From an uncultured Desulfomonile sp. (GTDB taxonomy: Bacteria > Desulfobacterota > Desulfomonilia > Desulfomonilales > Desulfomonilaceae): a DNA stretch of 39,007 nt. The translations under genes were made by a program, and so were the position numbers. Location of the stretch: the NCBI GenBank assembly GCA_903952205.1, contig CAJBEZ010000034.1:1-39007 (forward strand). The letters run 5' to 3'. Numbering within the stretch: the first letter of the stretch is position 1; each line of letters opens with the position of its first letter. Shown piece after piece: positions 17,287 to 25,903 of the stretch. The notes below the pieces were generated by a model. It made no database searches and was not told the DNA's origin. It worked only from the letters and a program-made list of their open reading frames with translations.

Positions 17287-17431
17287 CGATGAAACTCTGG
17301 ACCGAGTGATGGAAAGAATTTTTCACAGAACGGTTAACAATGCGTCTATCAAGGATAGCAGGGTTTTTGCTTCAGCGTATTGTAGGAAATTAATTAACTT
17401 TTTAAACTCTACCAATGTGTCGGCCGCATGA
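17249..17431 (+). CDS. Small hypothetical early protein
   Basis: A 60-residue basic protein beginning MPRKTGKIIQINSDETLDRV. The start at 17249 is chosen because AGGAGGT sits six bases upstream; the frame extends further upstream without a site. It is predicted to be helical after residue 14 (RVMERIFHRTVNNASIKDSRVFASAYCRKLINFL). Its stop overlaps the start of the RuvC-like gene (ATGA), so the two are coupled, and it may be an accessory factor of that nuclease. Confidence 0.55.
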   Translation: MPRKTGKIIQINSDETLDRVMERIFHRTVNNASIKDSRVFASAYCRKLINFLNSTNVSAA

Positions 17432-17880
17432 CCGACACCAGTTATCAAATTGCCTTTGATCCAGGAATGGTCGGTAGTGGTTACGCCGTTTGGCAAAACC
17501 AGAAATGGCTAAAAAACGGGACCATTATTCCAGAAGGCTTGGATCATTTGACCAAATTAAAAGATTTGAGCCAAAAATTACTGGTTTTTTACACGGACCT
17601 CTTAAGCGCTGCTAACGGTTTTGTCAGCAAGGTAATTATTGAGGAATGGGTAAAACATATTCCACGTTTCAAAATTGCCACAATGCTTAAAAGCGCAGAA
17701 GGGAGGGGTGTAATAGTTTCTGTCACATCTGGTTACTGCCGGGATATTTGCTTTTTAAGCAAGAACCAGGCTTCAAAAACAGAAGCTCAAGCCGTGGCGA
17801 AACAACACGGGGTTACAGGATCTAAACACGCAATAGACGCTTATTATCTTGGAATATTAGGGGGATTTGGACTTGGGTAA
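17428..17880 (+). CDS. RuvC-like Holliday junction resolvase
   Basis: A 150-residue protein with the RNase-H/RuvC fold. Acidic active-site positions are visible: D11 in IAFDPGMVGSGYAVW, E72/E73 in VIIEEW and D137 in SKHAIDAYYLG, with K117 and E119 in KTEAQA. RuvC proteins use such a cluster with two magnesium ions to cut four-way junctions. It is shorter than bacterial RuvC (about 170), as phage forms tend to be. Its place upstream of the annealase/exonuclease genes suggests it resolves branched intermediates of element replication and recombination. It is coupled to both neighbours by overlapping start and stop codons. Confidence 0.75.
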   Translation: MTDTSYQIAFDPGMVGSGYAVWQNQKWLKNGTIIPEGLDHLTKLKDLSQKLLVFYTDLLSAANGFVSKVIIEEWVKHIPRFKIATMLKSAEGRGVIVSVTSGYCRDICFLSKNQASKTEAQAVAKQHGVTGSKHAIDAYYLGILGGFGLG

Positions 17881-18310
17881 CAACGAAGGGTTTGTTTTAA
17901 TTGATGTCGCTAAAGAAGATCTTCCAGTTCCTTTTTTTGGAGAGGAAATCCTGGAAGCGTATAAATTAACTTTCAACCAATTTCCTGACAGAGAATTTGC
18001 CGTATACCGGTTCAGGTTGAATCCACGGCATGATCCAATTGCAAATACGCTGACAGAAAAAAAGTTTCTCTGGCAAGTCATGGACATGGTCCACGGAATA
18101 CCATTGTTGATACCGTCTTTGACAGGGTTACAGCCATACACTCAATTGTTAACCAAATGGAAGGCAATCGAAACAGCCAATAAACTGTTTCAGGAATTTA
18201 AAATTGGAACGACGGACAGTTTGGAAGCCATTTTGAGAGCGTTTTTCATGGTTCGTAATAATTATGAACTGTATCTCAGAAAAACTTCGAAAAAAGTGGA
18301 AGCCGCATGA
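17867..18310 (+). CDS. Hypothetical phage protein
   Basis: A protein of about 147 residues starting at TTG 17867 or TTG 17873; the second is better spaced from the run AGGGGG. It has an acidic N-terminus, VAKEDLPVPFFGEEILEAYKLTFNQFPDREFAVYRF, and a helical second half, and no motif I recognise. It overlaps the RuvC-like gene and is coupled by ATGA to the next gene, so it is certainly part of the early operon. Confidence 0.5.
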   Translation: MDLGNNEGFVLIDVAKEDLPVPFFGEEILEAYKLTFNQFPDREFAVYRFRLNPRHDPIANTLTEKKFLWQVMDMVHGIPLLIPSLTGLQPYTQLLTKWKAIETANKLFQEFKIGTTDSLEAILRAFFMVRNNYELYLRKTSKKVEAA

Positions 18311-18501
18311 CATTAACCCAGGTAATAATTACCCTTGCGGCCATATTGACAATTTTTTCAGCAGTAATCGAAGTTCAAACACTCTCGGTAATGGTTAGCA
18401 AATATCCCGGAAATAGATTCAGAAGTTATTTTATGTGTGTCACTTTGACATTAAGTTGCCTGATTCTGGGAGCTTATTCCTTATCCAAAGTGTTTGAATA
18501 A
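18307..18501 (+). CDS. Small two-helix membrane protein
   Basis: A 64-residue hydrophobic protein with two predicted membrane helices (about residues 4-24 and 40-60) separated by the basic loop SKYPGNRFRS. The ATG overlaps the previous stop. In phage early operons such proteins can be superinfection-exclusion or membrane-anchoring factors; nothing in the sequence decides between these. Confidence 0.5.
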   Translation: MTLTQVIITLAAILTIFSAVIEVQTLSVMVSKYPGNRFRSYFMCVTLTLSCLILGAYSLSKVFE

Positions 18502-18537
18502 AGATTTTTACGTGCAATGACGTGACAAAGACGAGAC

Positions 18538-18606
18538 ATGAAATGGCGGGACCGGGGGAGACAAGACAAGGTTTCCAAAAATAATCCAGGAGGTTTTGAA
18601 ATTTGA
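18538..18606 (+). CDS. Possible 22-codon leader peptide before the annealase gene
   Basis: An ATG at 18538 opens a basic 22-residue frame (MKWRDRGRQDKVSKNNPGGF...) whose TGA overlaps the TTG start of the next gene (TTGA). Its codons run through the ribosome-binding site of that gene. Translation of this peptide could therefore modulate annealase initiation, but its own ribosome-binding site is weak and it may be chance. Confidence 0.25.
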   Translation: MKWRDRGRQDKVSKNNPGGFEI

Positions 18607-19616
18607 ATTTACCGGCAACCACACCCCAAAATGAAGGGGATTTAGTCATTCCAGAACGGCTCAAAAAGATTTTAATGAACTCGGTGTTTAAAAATCTTTT
18701 CGAAGATGAAGCTCTTTTGGCCTGGCGTTTAGCGAAACGCAGAGGTTTGGATGTTGAGGCAAGACAGATCTATTTTGTCCCCTATACCGACAAAAAAGGT
18801 CGAAGGAGCGTTATACAACAGACATCAATTGACGGCCTTAGACTGATTGCTCAAAGATCAGGAACCTATGGAGGCCAGGTTAACCCAAAGCTGAACATTC
18901 GTTTGAAAGATGGCTCAAGAAAGCTTGTCCCTCACGAAGAATACGACCCTGGTGAAACAAAGGAAATCATTAGCGCCAGTATTTCGGTAGTCAATAAGGA
19001 ATTTCCTCAACCTCAACAGGCTACCGCCTTGTTTAAAAGCTACGCTCAAACCTACAACGGCCAGTTACAAGGGTTATGGGCAACGAAAACGGACGTCATG
19101 TTGCTAAAATGCGCCGAATCGTTGGCTTTACGAAAAGCCTTTCCTGAAGAAGTCAGCGGCATTTACAGTAATGAAGAAATGGATCAGGCCAGGAACGATA
19201 TTGAAGCCATCAATGTTGATTTTTCAACCTTGCAAAAAGAGCCTGCCCAGGTAAATTTGTCACCGGTAAATCCTGAACCGCCAGCACAGGAAACACCGAC
19301 CCAGGCTCCAGTTGGAACCCAGCAGGAAACGACTCAGCCGATAGTATCGGAACCGGCTCCAATTGAACAACCTGTTTCAGAAAATCCGGTAACGGAAGAA
19401 AGCGAGGGAATTAATAGTGTTTGGGCGAGGTTTATGGCGTTTTGTAAAAAAAGCGCCAAAGACCCAGCTTTGGCGATAGAAATAATATCAGACCTTGTAT
19501 GTGAGCGCTTCAAAATCGGAGATCCCGCGAAGATACCTGCCGAAAATGACGCTACTCTCACACTTTATCTAAAAACCGCAGGGTTATCTACCCTGGAAGC
19601 AGAGGAATTAATCTAA
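18603..19616 (+). CDS. bet: Bet/RecT-family single-strand annealing protein
   Basis: A 337-residue phage recombination protein of the Bet type within the RecT superfamily. Diagnostic segments are the helix LAWRLAKRRGLDVEARQIYFVPY (about 40-61), QTSIDGLRLIAQRSGTYGGQ (73-92) and LLKCAESLALRKAFPE (167-182). It coats single strands left by the partner exonuclease and anneals them. Residues 213-268 form a Pro/Gln/Glu-rich flexible linker to a small helical C-terminal domain, an extension beyond the roughly 260 residues of lambda Bet. TTG is the start, nine bases after CAGGAGG. The exonuclease gene follows after one base. Confidence 0.85.
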   Translation: MNLPATTPQNEGDLVIPERLKKILMNSVFKNLFEDEALLAWRLAKRRGLDVEARQIYFVPYTDKKGRRSVIQQTSIDGLRLIAQRSGTYGGQVNPKLNIRLKDGSRKLVPHEEYDPGETKEIISASISVVNKEFPQPQQATALFKSYAQTYNGQLQGLWATKTDVMLLKCAESLALRKAFPEEVSGIYSNEEMDQARNDIEAINVDFSTLQKEPAQVNLSPVNPEPPAQETPTQAPVGTQQETTQPIVSEPAPIEQPVSENPVTEESEGINSVWARFMAFCKKSAKDPALAIEIISDLVCERFKIGDPAKIPAENDATLTLYLKTAGLSTLEAEELI

Positions 19617-19617
19617 C

Positions 19618-20916
19618 ATGAAAGTCCGTCCGTGGTCAAAATCTTTCTATTCAATGATGAAAAAGTGCGCCTGGAGGGCTTACGCTTACAAGGTTTTAAG
19701 ACTCAAGGAACCTCCAAGGGAAGCGCCCGAACAGGGTAAAGAAACCCACAAGTATTGGCAGGATATTCTTGCCGGTAAAATGGGCGTTAACGACATGGGC
19801 GACACCAAATATCCATTTACAAAATCATTTGTCAGGAAAGCTCTTGAGATTGAGGAAATTGGAACGGGAGGTATTCAATTCTTTGAGCCTCATTTTATTA
19901 TCACCGATCAAGGTCTATCAAGCGTAACTTATGAAATGGGGATGTTTCATGGATACCTTGATCGTGTAGTTTTTTTTGACGCAATGGAAAATCCTGAAAC
20001 CGGATGGTTCGACATGTCTGAGGCTTCGATTTACGTTGAAGACCTTAAAACCAACGCTAGCATAAATGACGACATTACCGAACGACACGGTTACGTAGCC
20101 CTAGTTAAGGCGGCTTTTCCTGAGTGCAAGAAATTTACCTTCGCCCGATTGTTTTGCAGAAAAGGGGTCCGGCAAAAATGGGACTACACTTTTAGTGATG
20201 ATAACAAGAGCATTGAAATTTTCAATCATCAGAAACAAGTATCTGAGAACATGCGAATTACGTCCAGAAGCAAGGTCGTCGGACTTCCTGGCGCTAACCC
20301 TTTATTCAACTACCTTTTTAAAATGGATCTAGAAATCCAGAACGCCGCTCCAACTCCAAATCCGGGGAAAAACTGTGAAAATTGGTATGGCGATGTCTGT
20401 TTTTGCCTGGGCAAGGAATGTCCACTAGCGGCGAACACCCCTGCAATAGCGGCTGAAATGGATATTAAAATTGAAAATATCGATACGAAGGCTCTATTGC
20501 AGAAACTTATTTCCGAAAACCCTTCAGAATTTAAACAATGGGAGGTTAACACGGGTCTTTCAGGGGTTATGCAACTGGAAGGGTTTGTAAAAAAAATAAG
20601 GGACAACCTAAAAGCGTGGTCAAAGGCCAATGGTTCGATTTTTGTAGGGGACAGTGAATACGCCTGGGCGGAAACCGAAACGCCGGTAATCAACACGGAG
20701 AAAGCTTTAACCGCAATGGTTTTAGGAGGCATGGACGTTAAGGATATCGCTAGATCAATTAGCATTAATAAAACAGCGTTATCCAGGGCCCCTAAAGCCT
20801 ACGCCGAACTAATTGACAACATTTTACAGGAATCCTTTGTAAGTAAAAAGGCGATAAGATTTGGTCCAATTGAAAATGGCAATAAAATAGTGGAGGGAAC
20901 AATAAATGTCGGTTGA
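19618..20916 (+). CDS. PD-(D/E)XK exonuclease with probable Fe-S cluster
   Basis: A 432-residue nuclease of the RecB/Cas4-like PD-(D/E)XK family. Metal-binding residues are D115 in HGYLDRV and D142-x-K144 in VEDLKTN; H44 in KETHKYW occupies the usual upstream helix. C17 together with C253, C261, C263 and C268 (GKNCENWYGDVCFCLGKECP) forms the split cysteine set that holds a 4Fe-4S cluster in AddB/Cas4/Dna2 nucleases. The C-terminal 150 residues are helical. It should resect duplex ends to supply single strands for the annealase encoded just upstream, a Red-type pair. Confidence 0.8.
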   Translation: MKVRPWSKSFYSMMKKCAWRAYAYKVLRLKEPPREAPEQGKETHKYWQDILAGKMGVNDMGDTKYPFTKSFVRKALEIEEIGTGGIQFFEPHFIITDQGLSSVTYEMGMFHGYLDRVVFFDAMENPETGWFDMSEASIYVEDLKTNASINDDITERHGYVALVKAAFPECKKFTFARLFCRKGVRQKWDYTFSDDNKSIEIFNHQKQVSENMRITSRSKVVGLPGANPLFNYLFKMDLEIQNAAPTPNPGKNCENWYGDVCFCLGKECPLAANTPAIAAEMDIKIENIDTKALLQKLISENPSEFKQWEVNTGLSGVMQLEGFVKKIRDNLKAWSKANGSIFVGDSEYAWAETETPVINTEKALTAMVLGGMDVKDIARSISINKTALSRAPKAYAELIDNILQESFVSKKAIRFGPIENGNKIVEGTINVG

Positions 20917-21376
20917 CTGGTCTGAAGTGGACAGATTATATGAGGCGGCCGAGGTCGAAGACAGTAATTTCGATCTTATTCCTGACGGTGTTTACACGGC
21001 TCAAATACTTAACATTTCGCTCGAATACAGTAAAAAAGACAACACTCCTCAGTTAAAATGGGAGCTTAAAATTCTTGGGCCGAGTTACGCAAATAAACAT
21101 CTATGGAAATACGCATCTCTTATTCCTACGCCGGAAGCTTTGAAATGGCTCAAGAGCGAACTTCAGAAAATTGGTTTTATAGGAGATAAGATCAGCGCAT
21201 TTGTAAGCACTGCAAATTATTACATCGAAAAGACAGTTGAAGTTAACCTCAAGACGACGGAGCGAAACGGCGTCAAACGCCAGGCGATCTATTTCCGGAA
21301 GTTGATAGATGAAGGTCCGGCTCCGGTTCAAAGTTCTCGATTCCAGCAACCCGTTGACGACGGTATTCCATTTTAA
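20906..21376 (+). CDS. Phage ssDNA-binding protein, DUF669-like
   Basis: A 156-residue protein resembling DUF669-type phage proteins: LIPDGVYTAQILNISLEYSKKDNTPQLKWELKILG is followed by KHLWKYASLIPTPEALKWLKSELQKIGF. The C-terminus QPVDDGIPF matches the acidic DDxIPF tip by which bacterial SSB recruits partner enzymes. This supports an SSB-like role beside annealase and exonuclease. The ATG lies inside the end of the exonuclease gene (11 bases overlap). Confidence 0.7.
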   Translation: MSVDWSEVDRLYEAAEVEDSNFDLIPDGVYTAQILNISLEYSKKDNTPQLKWELKILGPSYANKHLWKYASLIPTPEALKWLKSELQKIGFIGDKISAFVSTANYYIEKTVEVNLKTTERNGVKRQAIYFRKLIDEGPAPVQSSRFQQPVDDGIPF

Positions 21377-21400
21377 ATTAAAAACAGTGAAGGAACAATA

Positions 21401-21634
21401 ATGACTAAATCAGAAATGACATGCCGCAACTGTATATTCTTAGAAAAAGGCGCCAGAAACGATTATTGCCATATTGAACCCATAGCCGTTCTGGACGAAT
21501 ACGACCATTGTATAGATTTTCCAAGAGTTTATAATCCAAATGGAACGTGGTGTGGCCAGGGCGAATGGGAAGGCGTCTCAAAACACGATCCAACTCATAA
21601 GGTTCTTTACCGATGGGGCGAATGGGCCGCATAG
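21401..21634 (+). CDS. Small Cys-rich phage protein
   Basis: A 77-residue protein with a four-to-five cysteine knuckle: CRNC (C8, C11), YCH (about C23), HC (about C37) and WCG (about C51). Small proteins with this CxxC...C...C spacing are common in phage early regions and probably bind zinc; the function is unknown. AAGGAAC precedes the ATG. It is the last gene before a strong terminator. Confidence 0.55.
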   Translation: MTKSEMTCRNCIFLEKGARNDYCHIEPIAVLDEYDHCIDFPRVYNPNGTWCGQGEWEGVSKHDPTHKVLYRWGEWAA

Positions 21635-21658
21635 GTAAAGCGTGACGTTAAACTCTCC

Positions 21659-21691
21659 GGGAAGCGTATAAAATCGCTTCCCATTTTTTTT
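21659..21691 (+). terminator. Rho-independent terminator
   Basis: GGGAAGCG (21659-21666) and CGCTTCCC (21675-21682) form a perfect 8-bp stem with loop TATAAAAT, followed by an A and eight T residues. It ends or attenuates the recombination-gene transcript before the replication block. Read-through or an antitermination system would be needed for the early promoter to serve the genes beyond it. Confidence 0.85.
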
Positions 21692-21790
21692 ACGAATTTT
21701 CACCCCCTATACAGCTAATCAAATTTTCATGGGGCCGTAAGGATAGTTTTACATGAGATCCATGTTTTATTCCAAGGGGGGTAACTTGCT

Positions 21791-22453
21791 GTGATATTTA
21801 AACAATATGGCGACGTTTGTCCAGTTTGTAACAAAAAGTTTAACAAAATATATTGGTCACAAGTTTATTGCGGTTACGAGTGTCGAAGAGCCGAACAAAA
21901 AAGAAAAGCCGACGCTAAGGCTGATTCAACAATAATGTGTCCGGTATGCTGCAAATCCTTCACAAAAAGAACCCAGAATCAGATCTATTGCAGTCCTGAT
22001 TGCAGGGACTTCTATATTTCACAACAAAACTGCAATCGGCCTAAACCTGCAATAGAGGCCAAATGCGTCATTTGTGGAGAACCATTAAACGATAAGCTCA
22101 AAAAAATTTGCAGTTCAGCGTCCTGTATAACGGTTTGGCGTAAACAAAATCAAAAGCGTTATCCAAGACCCAAAAAAGACAAAACACCTTCCATGACGCC
22201 AGAAATGCGTGTCAGGCTCAAAGAGGTAAGGGAAATAAACAAGTTGAGGGAATCTATGAACCTCCGGCCAATCAGCGCTGGAATGATCCCCTGCGCCCTT
22301 TGTGAACAAGATTTCTTTTCGGAAGACATTACGAGGGAAAAGATGTGTGAGACATGCAAGGAATCAAACGCCGGTATTGACAACGATTTCACAGAAACAG
22401 GGGAATCAAAACACAATAGAACACACATTATATGCTCAGGAAAGGGACAGTAA
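21791..22453 (+). CDS. Multi-zinc-knuckle protein
   Basis: A 220-residue protein built of four cysteine modules: CPVCNKKF...YCGYEC, CPVCCKSF...YCSPDC, CVICGEPL...CSSASC and CALCEQDF...MCETC. The first two are near repeats and resemble small treble-clef fingers found in phage HNH-associated or replication-linked proteins. A Lys/Arg-rich linker (about 117-150) could contact nucleic acid. GTG is the start, with GGGGGG about ten bases upstream. It ends one base before the replication initiator gene, so a role in replication is plausible. Confidence 0.6.
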   Translation: MIFKQYGDVCPVCNKKFNKIYWSQVYCGYECRRAEQKRKADAKADSTIMCPVCCKSFTKRTQNQIYCSPDCRDFYISQQNCNRPKPAIEAKCVICGEPLNDKLKKICSSASCITVWRKQNQKRYPRPKKDKTPSMTPEMRVRLKEVREINKLRESMNLRPISAGMIPCALCEQDFFSEDITREKMCETCKESNAGIDNDFTETGESKHNRTHIICSGKGQ

Positions 22454-22454
22454 A

Positions 22455-24221
22455 ATGGAACCATCAGATTTTATAACTATACCCAAGAGCATCATTAATG
22501 ACTGGAAATTCAAAGATGAAGCCGTGTTCAAATTCTGGTTTTTGCTCCTGGTTGAGGAAACCGAATCACAAAAAGACGAAGCAGGCCTGTTTCCGGTCAA
22601 AAGCCTCAGTAAACTTGCGCAAAAGGCCGGTATAAATCGCCACAAGGCCACGCGACTATTAAAACAAATGGAATCAACAGGCGACCTAGAGTTGTTGTCT
22701 TCGTATTACAGAGGAAAAGAAAAAAATTTCTGGAATATGAACAACGAGACAACGACGAAGATATGCATTACCAATAACATTACTCTTGCGCAATTTTGTG
22801 AGCAATTTTCAACTGACATAAAAAGCAGCCATAAAGCCGCTAAACCTGATCTAGGCGCTGATGGAGTGAGCAATTCAGCGATCATGTTTCCAGAGGAACC
22901 AGATGATTTCAAGTATTTTCGTGATGATGACGATTCCAAGAATGAAAGTGAGCAATTTTCAAATGACATAAAAAGACGTGATAGAGACATTGAAACAGAA
23001 TCAGAAGCCAAAAATGTGAGCAATTTTGAAACCACCCAAAAGGCCCCCATGACACCTGATCAGGAAGAACGAATCATACGGCGGTCCATGTTTTTACTGG
23101 CTATGAATAAAGAACTCCAACACACACTGCACGATGCAACATTCCATTCCGAATTTAATAGGATAGTGAAGCAATACGATGGATCTGACAGTGAATCTAT
23201 ACAACTAGCCGTAAGACAGGAGATTTATGATTTTATGTTTGAACATTTCGGTGACGGAATAGAAATTGTTAAAACTGATTTGATAAGAAGATACGGGCCG
23301 TTACACACTGAGACCCATCCTGAATCAGAAAAGCAATATGACAGGTTCCTCTCCCCGAAATTTATGGAACTCAGTAGAACCGCAAGAATTCGCATGAGTG
23401 AACAAAAACCAACAGGCATATCAATTAAGGGAGCTAGGTCAATCGGAGAGGTCGCCAATCAATACGTTGAGCAATTTGATGAGCAATTTTCCACTGACGC
23501 AAGAACCTTCGTTAAAGCCACGAAACCTGATTCCAACACTGAAAATGTGCGCAATTCCGTGATCAATGTTCCGGAAAAACCCGAAAAAAACCCTGACGAA
23601 AAAGCCTCTAAAGTTGGCACGGACATTGCTATTAAATACATAAGAAATAATAAGATTATGGAGAGTAATATTTTAAGTACTAGTACAAGTACAAATAAAA
23701 AAAATGTATATGTTCTGGAAGAGGTTAATAAGAGGGGGTATGGGGGAGAGAAGAAGGAGAAACGATCTTGTCTTGATTCTCAAGAAAAAAACAATTCAGA
23801 CGAACAAAAAACTGAAACCTCCAAGTTAGCCGAAAACCATCCCGACGGCAGGCCCGCTTTTTCGACAAACGCTTTTAAACTATTACCTAGAGACGAGCAG
23901 ATCGAAATAATCAAGGGACGCCTGGGCGATTTTGCCGACAAGTTCCCTACAATCGAAATTGAATTCGAGTTTGAACATTGGGCTGATTGGTTAGCGGCCA
24001 AAGGGACCAGGTATAAAGATTATTCGGCCGCCTTCAGAAACTGGCTAAGAAACATCCTAGTCTATGCCTCAACCAACAACCCTAGAAGTCCTGTCCGGGT
24101 TTACAACGCAACCGGGACTAAGCTCGTGACCAAAGAAGTGTTCACAAATCCGGCTCACGTACCATTTAAACCGGAACCTAAACGTAGACAAGCGCCACTT
24201 CAGCCAAACACGCAATTGTAG
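22455..24221 (+). CDS. Replication initiator, lambda O/DnaD-like
   Basis: A 588-residue protein from ATG 22455, which has AGGAAAGGGAC upstream. The N-terminal 85 residues are a winged helix (FKFWFLLLVEET, then LSKLAQKAGINRHKATRLLKQMESTGDLEL), the origin-recognition type domain of phage O/replisome-organiser proteins. A long, low-complexity, internally repeated middle (about 110-470) contains three related blocks beginning EQFS(T/N)D. The C-terminal 80 residues, with FEHWADWLAAKGTRYKDYSAAFRNWLRN, match the helicase-loading domain found at the end of many phage initiators. It would melt the origin and recruit the DnaB encoded next. The coding sequence itself carries iteron-like repeats. Confidence 0.75.
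   Translation: MEPSDFITIPKSIINDWKFKDEAVFKFWFLLLVEETESQKDEAGLFPVKSLSKLAQKAGINRHKATRLLKQMESTGDLELLSSYYRGKEKNFWNMNNETTTKICITNNITLAQFCEQFSTDIKSSHKAAKPDLGADGVSNSAIMFPEEPDDFKYFRDDDDSKNESEQFSNDIKRRDRDIETESEAKNVSNFETTQKAPMTPDQEERIIRRSMFLLAMNKELQHTLHDATFHSEFNRIVKQYDGSDSESIQLAVRQEIYDFMFEHFGDGIEIVKTDLIRRYGPLHTETHPESEKQYDRFLSPKFMELSRTARIRMSEQKPTGISIKGARSIGEVANQYVEQFDEQFSTDARTFVKATKPDSNTENVRNSVINVPEKPEKNPDEKASKVGTDIAIKYIRNNKIMESNILSTSTSTNKKNVYVLEEVNKRGYGGEKKEKRSCLDSQEKNNSDEQKTETSKLAENHPDGRPAFSTNAFKLLPRDEQIEIIKGRLGDFADKFPTIEIEFEFEHWADWLAAKGTRYKDYSAAFRNWLRNILVYASTNNPRSPVRVYNATGTKLVTKEVFTNPAHVPFKPEPKRRQAPLQPNTQL
22798..23713 (+). other. Putative replication origin inside the initiator gene
   Basis: The motif (G/A/T)TGAGCAATTT recurs at 22798, 22948, 23016, 23467 and 23479, with relatives at 22866 (GTGAGCAATTC) and 23547 (GTGCGCAATTC). 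At 22798 and 22948 it extends to about 28 bp ending TGACATAAAAAG. They are followed by a strongly AT-rich stretch at about 23630-23713 with runs such as AGTACTAGTACAAGTACAA and AAATAAAAAAAATG, a candidate unwinding element. Iterons followed by an AT-rich segment within the initiator gene is the lambda ori layout. Part of the periodicity comes from repeated protein blocks, so both explanations may hold. Confidence 0.5.
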
Positions 24222-24229
24222 GGGAGTCG

Positions 24230-25714
24230 ATGTTACCACAACATAAAAACGCCGAACAAATTGTCCTGGGTCTGGCCATCGACAACCCTATAATCGCCCA
24301 CCAGGTCGCCAAACTGAATAACAATCTGTTTTACGAACCTATCTATAAAATAATCCATCTGGCGGTAGCAAGATGTGTTCAGGGGAGCTACGGCCTGGAT
24401 TCATTCACAATAGCGAATATGGTTAAAACAGTTAAAATAAAAGGACTTTATAAAGATATCGAACTGTTGGATGTTATTCAATTAATCGACAATCTTCCTC
24501 CTAAAAGCCAAATTAACGCCTATGTCAAAATGCTTAAAGAGGCCCAAGCTCAACGCGATATTCTGAGCATGTGTCAGGACACAGCCGCAAAACTGAGGGG
24601 ACGGCTATTTTACCAATCCGAAATTGATGAAATTGTAAACGGCTTTAAAAATAACCTTTTTAAAATCCGGACCACCGATCAAAGGGTAGCTGAACATGCT
24701 CACTCTTCAGCCGCCAAAGCTGTTGAAAAAATAGAATCAGCGATAAAGCATGGGGATCAGGAAAACGGTATACCTTCCGGGTTTCCAGCCCTTGATGAAA
24801 TTACGTCAGGGTTTAGGGAGGGGCAGTTAATTATTTTTTGTGGCCGACCTGGAATGGGAAAAACGTCTCTAGCTCTTGATATTTGCGCTCACTCTTCAAG
24901 TTCAAAGCCAAATTGTAGCCGAACGAGTTATTTCTTTTCGCTGGAAATGTCCACGGAAGAAATTTCAGCACGTTTATTGTCAAAATTGTCCAATGTGAAC
25001 CTGAAAAACCTGCGAACTACCGACATTAGTAACAGCGATCTAAAACAATTACGGACCGCCGCCCTGAATTTACTTGATCACAAATTAGTTATCGACGACT
25101 CACCTCAATTATCTCCAGCGAATATAAAGGCGAGAATAACGGAACGCGAGGTTCTTTACGATGAAAAGCCGGACATTATTTTCGTGGATTACCTGCAATT
25201 AATGGCTCCGGACCAAAAACAAAATTCCCGTGAACGAGAGGTCGCAGGCATGAGCCGGGATCTCAAACTCCTGGCCCGTGAGTTAAATATACCTGTAGTT
25301 GTAATGAGCCAGTTAAACCGAGAACTTGAGAAAAGACCCAACCGCAGGCCAATTATGGCCGACATTAGAGAATCCGGAGCCGTCGAACAGGACGCAGACA
25401 TTATCATAGCGCTTTATCAACCGTTTCTTTACACCAACAACGTTAGTGACCAAGGCAAGGCCGAGGCCATAATACTAAAACATAGAAACGGGCCTGTTGG
25501 AACGGTCCCATTGATTTGGCGTTCCGCAACTTCGTCGTTTTTTCCAGTTCATATCAATGGAGCTTCCTACTTTCGAGACGAGCCGAACAATAGCGCCGTT
25601 TTAGCCAAACCCTATGAAACAGATGACGGCCCGGAAATCGAATACACATGTTTTTCACCTGACAACGCAGCCAATATTTCCAAAACAGTCAATGAGAAAG
25701 AACTACCGTTTTAG
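24230..25714 (+). CDS. dnaB: Replicative DNA helicase, DnaB family
   Basis: A 494-residue hexameric 5'-3' replicative helicase. The N-terminal helical domain spans 1-105 and a linker follows. The RecA-like motor shows Walker A GRPGMGKT (205-212), the H1a glutamate region FSLEMSTEE, Walker B IIFVDYLQL (D320), then SRDLKLLARELNIPVVVMSQLNRELEKR and the arginine-finger region around ILKHRNGPVGTVPL. Length and motif order are normal for DnaB. It follows the initiator gene by eight bases, with GGGGAG at the start, so initiator and helicase are co-expressed. The C-terminal residues KELPF loosely resemble an SSB tip. Confidence 0.93.
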   Translation: MLPQHKNAEQIVLGLAIDNPIIAHQVAKLNNNLFYEPIYKIIHLAVARCVQGSYGLDSFTIANMVKTVKIKGLYKDIELLDVIQLIDNLPPKSQINAYVKMLKEAQAQRDILSMCQDTAAKLRGRLFYQSEIDEIVNGFKNNLFKIRTTDQRVAEHAHSSAAKAVEKIESAIKHGDQENGIPSGFPALDEITSGFREGQLIIFCGRPGMGKTSLALDICAHSSSSKPNCSRTSYFFSLEMSTEEISARLLSKLSNVNLKNLRTTDISNSDLKQLRTAALNLLDHKLVIDDSPQLSPANIKARITEREVLYDEKPDIIFVDYLQLMAPDQKQNSREREVAGMSRDLKLLARELNIPVVVMSQLNRELEKRPNRRPIMADIRESGAVEQDADIIIALYQPFLYTNNVSDQGKAEAIILKHRNGPVGTVPLIWRSATSSFFPVHINGASYFRDEPNNSAVLAKPYETDDGPEIEYTCFSPDNAANISKTVNEKELPF

Positions 25715-25903
25715 GCGCAATCGCTTAAAACACGTCTATTTTAATCGTGGCGCAAGTTTATATTAAAACCGTCGAGGATACGTCGCCGGTAGATAACAAA
25801 CGCAACAGCGTGGACGCTGGACGGTATTTTGTAAACGTTTTGAGTAACATCTTAATGTGCCTTGTCATTTGCAAGTAAGTCATTGCTGTCAAGAGGGGGG
25901 AAA

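Noticed and set aside
20310-20765. 151-codon open frame on the minus strand inside the exonuclease gene
   Set aside because: It runs opposite the Fe-S cysteine region and helical C-terminus of the exonuclease, and the product is a Ser/Phe-rich translation without motifs.
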